DNA of 26,101 bases from a virus. Location of the stretch: positions 1 through 26,101 of IMG/VR virus record IMGVR_UViG_3300043295_000006; one strand, written 5' to 3'. A program made the position numbers and the translations under genes. Below, piece after piece: positions 20,423 to 26,101 of this stretch. Below the pieces are notes generated by a model, which ran no database searches, was not told the origin of the DNA, and saw only the letters and a program-made list of their open reading frames with translations. Within the stretch, counting starts at the first letter, position 1, and each line of letters starts with the position of its first letter.

Positions 20423-21469
20423 TTAATACCCACCCAACGACAACCCGCCGCCGCCAAAGTAGTTTGAGCCGACCGGGTTTGCGGCGTAATACTGGTTCGC
20501 TGCGGCTATCTGAGAATCGAACCCGCTACTGCTGTTTCCTCCGGCCATCTGCATACCGCTTGGGCTCGCCCCACCGGCAGACATCAACCCAATGGCCGAA
20601 TCCGTCATCGGTGCCGTCCATGCCTGCGCCATCTGTTGTTCCTGACCGTACTTGACCCCGGCAAGTGACGAAGCCAGGCTCAGGTAATCCTGTGGCGATA
20701 ATGCGCTCAGCGTGTTTCCTCCAAGTGAAGTCGCGCTTTGTGGCGAGTATGTTGACCCGAACAGGTTGGGTACTGTCGGTTGCAGATAGTTGTTAAGATA
20801 ATTCTGCATCTGGGCTTCCTGGGTGTTGGCCTGTTGCAGGTTCAGTCCGGTCAACTGGTCGGCGGCGTTCTGTGCGCCTAGCGGAGAGCTTCCCAGGCCC
20901 ATTGCCGCCTGGTTGCCCATGAACTGCTGGTTGTAGTATGCCGTCTGGGCCGGTGTCAGCCCTTGGAATCCACCGGGCCCGATGTTGGCTCCCAGCGTAT
21001 TTCCCAATGCCGTCTGGTTCTGATAGAACTGTGGCGCGAGTTGTTGCTGGGCGCCAAGTATGGCTTGTCCAGCCGGTAACCCGTACTGCTGTTGCATCGC
21101 CACGGCGCCCGCAGCCGACCCGGCATTCTGTGCGTTGGCGATCTGCTGAAGCTGCGGTATTGAGGTCTGGAGGTTCTTCAAGAACTGGCTCTCGTACCCA
21201 AGCTGTGACGTGTCAGAAATCTTGGTTTGGAGATTGTTGATTTGGTCCTGGATTTTGCCTTGTTGCTTGGCGTTGGTTGTCTGAGCCAGCTTGTTCTGAA
21301 GGTTCTGCAACTGGATTTGTTGTTCAGGGCTGTAGCCGTAATAGGGTTGAGTGGCTTCGTTGCCTACGCCTCCCGCGGTAGGCGGGCCGGGTGTCAGCAT
21401 CGAACTGAACAGGTCGCCAAACCCGGTTACGCCGCCACCGGCCGAACCCGCAATGTATTTGTAGCCCAT
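20423..21469 (-). CDS. Gln/Ala/Gly-rich virion protein, 348 aa
   Basis: A 348-residue, strongly Gln-, Ala-, Asn- and Gly-rich protein (SPEQQIQLQNLQNKLAQTTN, QYGLPAGQAILGAQQQLAPQ) with Gly-rich ends. Low complexity and helix content resemble small ejection or scaffolding-type proteins of podovirus-like phages. The start overlaps the stop of the sulfotransferase-like gene by one base (TAATG). No catalytic motif. Function inferred from composition and neighbours. Confidence 0.6.
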   Translation of the reverse strand: MGYKYIAGSAGGGVTGFGDLFSSMLTPGPPTAGGVGNEATQPYYGYSPEQQIQLQNLQNKLAQTTNAKQQGKIQDQINNLQTKISDTSQLGYESQFLKNLQTSIPQLQQIANAQNAGSAAGAVAMQQQYGLPAGQAILGAQQQLAPQFYQNQTALGNTLGANIGPGGFQGLTPAQTAYYNQQFMGNQAAMGLGSSPLGAQNAADQLTGLNLQQANTQEAQMQNYLNNYLQPTVPNLFGSTYSPQSATSLGGNTLSALSPQDYLSLASSLAGVKYGQEQQMAQAWTAPMTDSAIGLMSAGGASPSGMQMAGGNSSSGFDSQIAAANQYYAANPVGSNYFGGGGLSLGGY

Positions 21470-22404
21470 TATGGTTCCTTCGGGATTTCACCGTCCATGG
21501 TGTCATCCTCAATGCGCTTTTTATCGTTCAAATCTTTCAGGCGAGTGCTGTACTTGTCGCGCAACTCGCGGCCACCGAGAATGTAGGCCACCGTCAACGC
21601 GGGGTCGGTGTAAACCCGGTAGGCGTGGCGATTGTCGCCGGTCTGATTGGCGTAATGCCAAGCCGCGATGCAGTTGGACAACACCGGCACCAGCAGTTGC
21701 GCGTGTGCCCGGTAAAAGGCGTTGAACGGCCATTTCAGGAGCATATCCTGAAACATGTCATCGGCCATCTGAAGGTCCACGGGGTCGCCGTCAACGATGT
21801 GGTCCCAAGTCAGCCATACGCTTGCGGCTTGGTTAAGCCACTCGAAGGCATCGGTGTGTGGCCCGCACATCTCGCGCAGGAGGTCGTTGTATTGCCGGTC
21901 AAGCTCGGTCGATGGCGTGTCGTATCGTTTCGCATACAACCGTTTCATGTTCGGGTTCATCAGCCCAAAGGCGCGTTCCTCCAAGGTGGTCACGCGCATC
22001 TGGCTGAGTATGTGGAATCGGTCGGCATCCCAGTAAAGGCCGGGACAACACAGTTCCCAAATGAGTCGAGCGGTTGGTTCCTCGAATTGTTTCTTCGCCG
22101 GGATGTAAAGCCGGTTGTTCCCATCCGATGAACCACCGCCATCTTCGCCGCAAATCTCAATCCATTTGGCACCCGGGAACGCCTCCCGAAGCGGTTTCTC
22201 ATACTCCCGAACCAACGGCCCGCAATCGCCCACAAACGCCCGCTGTTGGGCTTTCAGGTGCGCTATGGTCGCATCTACGCCGCCCTTCTCGCGGGCAAGC
22301 TCGTGGAAGCACACGGTTTGGTGGTCGGTAAGCAGGTTGGCAAGCCAAGTGGTGCCCGATCGGGGGGGTCCGGTTATGAAAAAGTATTTGGTGTGCTCGC
22401 TCAT
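21469..22404 (-). CDS. Sulfotransferase-like P-loop protein fused to a phage domain
   Basis: A 311-residue protein. FFITGPPRSGTTWLANLL (8-25) is the 5'-phosphosulfate-binding loop of PAPS-dependent sulfotransferases. The first 110 residues fit that fold. The remainder (about 125-300: FHILSQMRVTTLEERAFGLM, LLVPVLSNCIAAWHYANQTG, AYRVYTDPALTVAYILGGRE) does not look like a sulfotransferase and resembles uncharacterised phage proteins encoded near internal virion genes. It appears to be a fusion, perhaps coupling glycan or protein sulfation, or merely nucleotide binding, to a virion component. The start overlaps the upstream stop as ATGA. A separate 3'-phosphate-binding motif is not obvious, so activity is uncertain. 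Confidence 0.65.
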   Translation of the reverse strand: MSEHTKYFFITGPPRSGTTWLANLLTDHQTVCFHELAREKGGVDATIAHLKAQQRAFVGDCGPLVREYEKPLREAFPGAKWIEICGEDGGGSSDGNNRLYIPAKKQFEEPTARLIWELCCPGLYWDADRFHILSQMRVTTLEERAFGLMNPNMKRLYAKRYDTPSTELDRQYNDLLREMCGPHTDAFEWLNQAASVWLTWDHIVDGDPVDLQMADDMFQDMLLKWPFNAFYRAHAQLLVPVLSNCIAAWHYANQTGDNRHAYRVYTDPALTVAYILGGRELRDKYSTRLKDLNDKKRIEDDTMDGEIPKEP

Positions 22405-22952
22405 GTCGTATAGACCACCACGGAGACATAATTAGCGTCTGATCCCGCTCCGTACTGTCCCTGCATCGTAAATACCTGTATCTGCGAAGTAGAATTGGCA
22501 CTGCCCGGACTGGCGTTCCACAAGCAGGCGCCACCTCCAGCGGTTGCCCCGTTTGTCCCCCCGCCCACACCGGCAAATCCCGCATCAACCGCTATGCCAC
22601 ACGGCCAGGCCGGTATTGCCGATGAGAACACGATGTTGAACAGGCCCGTTATGCCAGAGATAGGCCGCAACCACGGCACACAGGCAACAGCGTGGACAAA
22701 CACGAGCTTTCCTTCTCTGTCAATCGGCGGCAGTGCGATACCGACAAGACCCCACTCCGGCGACTTGACCGGGTAGGCAATCGTCGCCAGCGTCACAATC
22801 TGGTTGTACCGATTCTCGATGATGACTCCGGCGGCGTCCAAGTTCTCGATTGTTGCCGGGTCAAACAACCGGCACGAATCGAACTCGCGCTCGTAGTCGC
22901 CGCAGTTGCGATGAAAGAACCGTGCAATCTCGTTGGCGTGAAGACTCGTCAT
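22401..22952 (-). CDS. Hypothetical structural protein, 183 aa
   Basis: A 183-residue protein starting MTSLHANEIARFFHRNCGDY. The N-terminal half is mixed alpha/beta with several Cys; the C-terminal half is Gly/Ala-rich and ends in beta-like strands (YVSVVVYTT). The start at 22952 overlaps the upstream stop as ATGA; earlier in-frame ATGs (22973, 22961) are unsupported. Position between the beta-helix and sulfotransferase-like genes suggests a virion role. No family recognised. Confidence 0.65.
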   Translation of the reverse strand: MTSLHANEIARFFHRNCGDYEREFDSCRLFDPATIENLDAAGVIIENRYNQIVTLATIAYPVKSPEWGLVGIALPPIDREGKLVFVHAVACVPWLRPISGITGLFNIVFSSAIPAWPCGIAVDAGFAGVGGGTNGATAGGGACLWNASPGSANSTSQIQVFTMQGQYGAGSDANYVSVVVYTT

Positions 22953-24205
22953 TGCGTCCATGTGATTCTCCAAGCCGGACTGTTCGTGGTGTTATCGTTG
23001 ACGGTGATCTCGTACAGTGCGCCCTTGGTGTCGCCAATGCCAAAGAACGTCATCGGCACAACCGAGTCACCATAGGCGCTGAACCGGGATGGGTTGGTAA
23101 ACTGGAATGGATGCGCGAAGTATCCCAAGAAATTATTCGCAATCCAGTTGAAGTTGGTTGTGTAACTCAGCGCCACACCAGTCGCGTTTGAGTCGGCGGG
23201 AACAAGCGTGTTGTCGATAAACGTCAGAAAACTGTTGTTGCCCCCCACAAAGATGCAGTAGTTGGTGTTGGCTCCCGCAACCAGCCAGTTTCGCACCACC
23301 TTGATTCGACTCAGCGTGCCTCCTGTTGCGCCCATAATCAGAGCGCCCCCGTTGGTGCCAGTCTGGTCAACTACATTGTCGTGGATGTAAACCTCTAATC
23401 CGTCCGTCAACGAAATCCCCGCCCCGTTGCCGGCGGAAGCGAAGTCTTTGTTGTCGCTAATCTCAGTCCCTTCAACCTGCATTGTCCCTTTTTTGAACAG
23501 GATTCCGGTGTTGGCCCCCAGAATGTAGTTGTGATCTATCCACGAGTTCCGGCCATCGTTGGTGCAGTTAATGGCGGTCGAACAACTAACGAACGTGTTG
23601 TCCTTGATTTTGAAGTTCTCACCAGACCATGTAATGCCGTTCGGGAACGAGGTAAAATAACAGTCATGCACGTTCACGCCGGGGTTCGGGTCTGACGATT
23701 GTTCTGTGAGTACCAGCGCGTTTGCAGCCAGTCCGGTCGGATTCTGAAATTGCAGGTTGGCGATCTCGACATCATCGCCGGTAACGACAATAACCGCGTT
23801 CATGTTCGTGCCGGCAATCAAAGACGCTCCCGGCCCCTGACCTATGATTCGCAAATTGGAATACGTTCCTGCCGTTGGCGGAATGTAAATCGGTTCGTTG
23901 ATGAGATAGAACGAATACGGCTTGAGCACGACCACCTGCCCGCCAAACGAGCCGCCCCCGGCATTGGCGGCGTTGATCGCCGCCTGTATTGCCGGAGCAT
24001 CATCATTGGTGCCCGACCCGGTTGCGCCGAAATCCCAAACATTGAAAACCCCCAATGCGGTCTGCGCGACATTCGATGCGCTCCCGGAGAACCTGCCGGT
24101 ATTCATCCAAACCTGTACGCTGCGTTGTACCCAGTTGGTTTGTGGCGTCCACTGGGCGAATACGGGAGTCGTCAACAGCAGCAAAATCAGAAGTCGTTTT
24201 GTCAT
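22949..24205 (-). CDS. Pectate-lyase-fold tailspike-like protein with signal peptide
   Basis: A 418-residue protein. The signal peptide MTKRLLILLLLTTPVFA is followed by QWT. Residues about 53-82 (VFNVWDFGATGSGTNDDAPA then IQAAINAA) are the hallmark N-terminal block of the pectate-lyase superfamily domain. Repeated beta-helix rungs follow (VEIANLQFQNPTG, FKIKDNTFVSCSTAINC, VYIHDNVVDQTG). The start at 24205 overlaps the upstream stop as ATGA; a six-codon longer frame lacks support. It probably binds or degrades a surface glycan, as a tailspike or secreted lyase. The catalytic site cannot be assigned from sequence alone. Confidence 0.8.
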   Translation of the reverse strand: MTKRLLILLLLTTPVFAQWTPQTNWVQRSVQVWMNTGRFSGSASNVAQTALGVFNVWDFGATGSGTNDDAPAIQAAINAANAGGGSFGGQVVVLKPYSFYLINEPIYIPPTAGTYSNLRIIGQGPGASLIAGTNMNAVIVVTGDDVEIANLQFQNPTGLAANALVLTEQSSDPNPGVNVHDCYFTSFPNGITWSGENFKIKDNTFVSCSTAINCTNDGRNSWIDHNYILGANTGILFKKGTMQVEGTEISDNKDFASAGNGAGISLTDGLEVYIHDNVVDQTGTNGGALIMGATGGTLSRIKVVRNWLVAGANTNYCIFVGGNNSFLTFIDNTLVPADSNATGVALSYTTNFNWIANNFLGYFAHPFQFTNPSRFSAYGDSVVPMTFFGIGDTKGALYEITVNDNTTNSPAWRITWTQ

Positions 24206-24543
24206 AGCGGTGTTATCACCCATGAACCATTGTTGTCTATCGTGAGCTTGAACTGTTTCCCGTTTGGCGCGGGCAGGATAAGCTGATTCCCGGCCTGCGC
24301 TTCGTTGGCTGCATTGGTGCTGCCCGGTTGGATAAGTGCCCGCAACGCCGGCCCGCTGGCGGGCGCGTTCCCCGGAATCGTTTGGAAGGTTTCACCAGTC
24401 GCAATGACATTGGCAGCAATCTCACCGACGCCGCTGCCAACGCCGGTAATGGAGGCGTTCTCCACCAGATTGTTAAACTGTAGGGCATTGACGTTGGTTT
24501 GGTTCGTCGTGAGCGGGCTGTTTACTGTGAGTTGGGCTGACAT
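24202..24543 (-). CDS. Hypothetical structural protein, 113 aa
   Basis: A 113-residue, Asn/Ala/Thr-rich protein starting MSAQLTVNSPLTTNQTNVNA and ending with two strands (QFKLTIDNNGSWVITPL). No signal peptide. It starts 6 nt after the beta-propeller-like gene and its stop overlaps the beta-helix start as ATGA. Composition fits a small virion or tail accessory protein; no family recognised. Confidence 0.65.
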   Translation of the reverse strand: MSAQLTVNSPLTTNQTNVNALQFNNLVENASITGVGSGVGEIAANVIATGETFQTIPGNAPASGPALRALIQPGSTNAANEAQAGNQLILPAPNGKQFKLTIDNNGSWVITPL

Positions 24544-24549
24544 TAGATT

Positions 24550-26101
24550 TTACTCCCAAGCCACGCTTCCGGCGGCTACGGTTTCCGGCTCAACGGCTGT
24601 TGCCGTCTTGTTAAGATTCGGTATCGGTGAGTTCAGGTCTTGCCAGCGCACCGGAACGGCTGCGCTCTGTAGTTGCCACCCAAGAATTGACGGCAGCGCC
24701 GTCGAGGTAATCTGTATCTCGGCGTCCTTGTACCGTTTCAAGTCGCCATTAAGCCCGTCGAAATGAAGGTCGAACAAGGCGGCAAGCTCTATGAGTCCGG
24801 GCAGGTTCACCGGCAGGTTCACCGGCAAGTTGACCCCCGTGCTTGGTGTATATGTTCCTACCGTCTCGCTGCTGCCATCATCAAAGTTCATCTGTACCGT
24901 GATGGAACCGTCATGGTCGGTATCCAACATTATCCCAAGCCGCAACCCCTCTTTCTCGTTCAATGGCATTCCGTGATCTACCCGCTTGGAAATCTCAGTG
25001 TATCGTTCCCCATTGTCCTGATAAAACGCCTGTCGAATTGGGCCGTAGAATGCGGTGTTTTCATAAACCCCATTCAGGAAATCCGGGGCCGCAAACAACA
25101 AAGCCGGAGGATTGCCGTTCAATGACCCCACACAGGCGCATGTTGCCGCCATGTTTGTGTATCCGCCGACGTATCCAGCCGGGGTGAAGGCCGAATCCAT
25201 AAAAGTCCAGCCCTGTGCAATGTTCTGTTTCGGCACCTTGGTTTGATATGCCGCAACCATGTTTGGCGTCTGGCTGCCATTGGTGCAACAGAACCACAAG
25301 AGTTCGTCATTCCACAAAATACAGAAATTGTTGTCCAGAAACGCCGGCGATAGACTGGCAACGAAACCCGGTATGTTCATCGAGAACGGCAGGCTCGGCG
25401 TTACGAGCCTGTCCAGCGCCGTGAACGCATCTGTCCGCAGTCCTTCCAGCGTGCCGAAGACAATCTCTGCATTCTGGTCAAATCCCATTCGGCAAACGGT
25501 CCGGGGAGAACACAGGTTGATGTGATCGAAAAACGGCTGTGTGTTTAGCTGATAGCTTGATGGTGTTCCGCTTGAGACATCGCACAAGTGTATGCTCCCC
25601 TGGCCGCCGTTGACGCCGTACTTGAAAAGAATGAGAAGCCCGTCTCGGTACGGGAACACCCGCCGGAGATTGCCGCCGTCGCCAATCGACACGTTGATGG
25701 CGGCGTTCTGTATCGTGGTTGGAGCGTTTATGAGGCTGAACCACATATTGTCGCCGCCAACATAGAACATCTGGTTCATAAACCATGTCATGTCCTCCAA
25801 CCCAATGATTGGATTGCCGCTTACGTCTGTTAGCGCGATTGCCGCCAGCGTCTTCCCGTCTGTGGCGAACAGGTTGCCGGCGGTGTCGATTATGTAAACA
25901 AGCGACGATGCGCTGAATGGACTGCCGGCGTAGTTGCCGCCCTGCACCAACACACAATACCCGCTGGTGTTAGGCGAAGCGCCGGTAATCTGGGTAAAGG
26001 CAAATCCGTCCGTCAGAAACACTCCCGGCCCGGTGAGCGTACCCGGACTATAAGCACACGTAGCAAGCAGGTATTCCGTATTGTTAAGCGTGAACGGGAT
26101 C
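24550..26101 (-). CDS. Beta-propeller-like tail/head-completion protein (5' end missing)
   Basis: At least 516 residues; the frame is open to the window edge, so the N-terminus is missing (an in-frame GTG at 26022 is not a convincing start). Repeating units of about 40-60 residues with aromatic strands (VYIIDTAGNLFATDG, MTWFMNQMFYVGGDNMWFSL, YRDGLLILFKYG, LWNDELLWFCCTNG) suggest a beta-propeller like those in podovirus tail-nozzle and P22 gp10-type DNA-stabilisation proteins. VPKQNIAQGWTFMD is a typical late strand of such proteins. Near the C-terminus, NLP-type tandem units occur (24800-24835). The first gene of the visible operon; the role is inferred from fold pattern. Confidence 0.6.
   Translation of the reverse strand, partial: IPFTLNNTEYLLATCAYSPGTLTGPGVFLTDGFAFTQITGASPNTSGYCVLVQGGNYAGSPFSASSLVYIIDTAGNLFATDGKTLAAIALTDVSGNPIIGLEDMTWFMNQMFYVGGDNMWFSLINAPTTIQNAAINVSIGDGGNLRRVFPYRDGLLILFKYGVNGGQGSIHLCDVSSGTPSSYQLNTQPFFDHINLCSPRTVCRMGFDQNAEIVFGTLEGLRTDAFTALDRLVTPSLPFSMNIPGFVASLSPAFLDNNFCILWNDELLWFCCTNGSQTPNMVAAYQTKVPKQNIAQGWTFMDSAFTPAGYVGGYTNMAATCACVGSLNGNPPALLFAAPDFLNGVYENTAFYGPIRQAFYQDNGERYTEISKRVDHGMPLNEKEGLRLGIMLDTDHDGSITVQMNFDDGSSETVGTYTPSTGVNLPVNLPVNLPGLIELAALFDLHFDGLNGDLKRYKDAEIQITSTALPSILGWQLQSAAVPVRWQDLNSPIPNLNKTATAVEPETVAAGSVAWE
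24800..24835. repeat. 12-bp tandem repeat (VNLP x3)
   Basis: ggcaggttcacc occurs twice (24800-24811 and 24812-24823) and is followed by a third copy with two substitutions (24824-24835). It encodes VNLP repeats in the beta-propeller-like protein, probably a slippage-prone hinge. Confidence 0.85.

Noticed and set aside
1-26101. CRISPR array, integrase, transposase, terminase or capsid gene
   Set aside because: None was recognised on either strand; repeats found are tandem triplets, short leaders and element ends only.

Overview
This window looks like part of a tailed dsDNA bacteriophage genome (Caudoviricetes). Every convincing gene lies on the minus strand, so transcription runs from high to low coordinates. 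The genes are packed head to tail, and stop and start codons repeatedly overlap as ATGA, TGATG, TAATG or TTGA. Strong AGGAGG ribosome binding sites and TTGACA-type promoter elements argue against a Bacteroidota host. The many secreted Thr/Asn-rich proteins with a predicted Gln right after signal cleavage would suit a Verrucomicrobiota-like (PVC group) host, but that is only inference. No terminase, portal, capsid, integrase or polymerase gene is visible.

Right half (about 26.1 to 7.6 kb): virion and host-interaction operon. In transcription order it holds a beta-propeller-like protein cut by the window edge, a small structural protein, a pectate-lyase-fold beta-helix protein, a 183-residue protein, a sulfotransferase-like P-loop fusion, three Gln/Ala-rich or coiled-coil candidate internal virion (DNA ejection) proteins, a PurD-like ATP-grasp enzyme, a conserved small phage protein, and then a run of signal-peptide-bearing proteins. 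That run includes a 906-residue SGNH-hydrolase tail-fibre-like protein and a 601-residue beta-helix protein. It ends in a likely lysis block (two-TM holin candidate, single-gene spanin candidate), a truncated methyltransferase and small accessory genes.

Middle (about 7.6 to 7.2 kb): a non-coding stretch with two hairpins, one with a perfect 13-bp closing helix, and a possible promoter just before a short zinc-ribbon gene.

Left half (about 7.4 kb to 1): early or accessory genes. These are mostly small proteins (zinc ribbons, ABA-sandwich-like, DUF4326), a replication-initiation-like protein behind a promoter and a structured leader with a terminator, a DNA methyltransferase, a nuclease-like protein and an Ala-rich Imm-5-like gene that may be tandemly duplicated.

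The most striking finding is two copies of an apparently undescribed minimal mobile element (1178-1977 and 4391-4696). Each is one complete gene between inverted repeats GGTAGTGGCCT(ACTTT), with no transposase. Each is bounded by a perfect, different 8-bp direct repeat (TGCTTTCT; CGGCAGCT) directly abutting the inverted repeats, as expected of target-site duplications. Removing element 1 in silico restores an ATGA overlap between its neighbours; removing element 2 restores one continuous reading frame. One element carries a DNA methyltransferase and the other a small phage protein, so the same ends appear to have moved different cargo.
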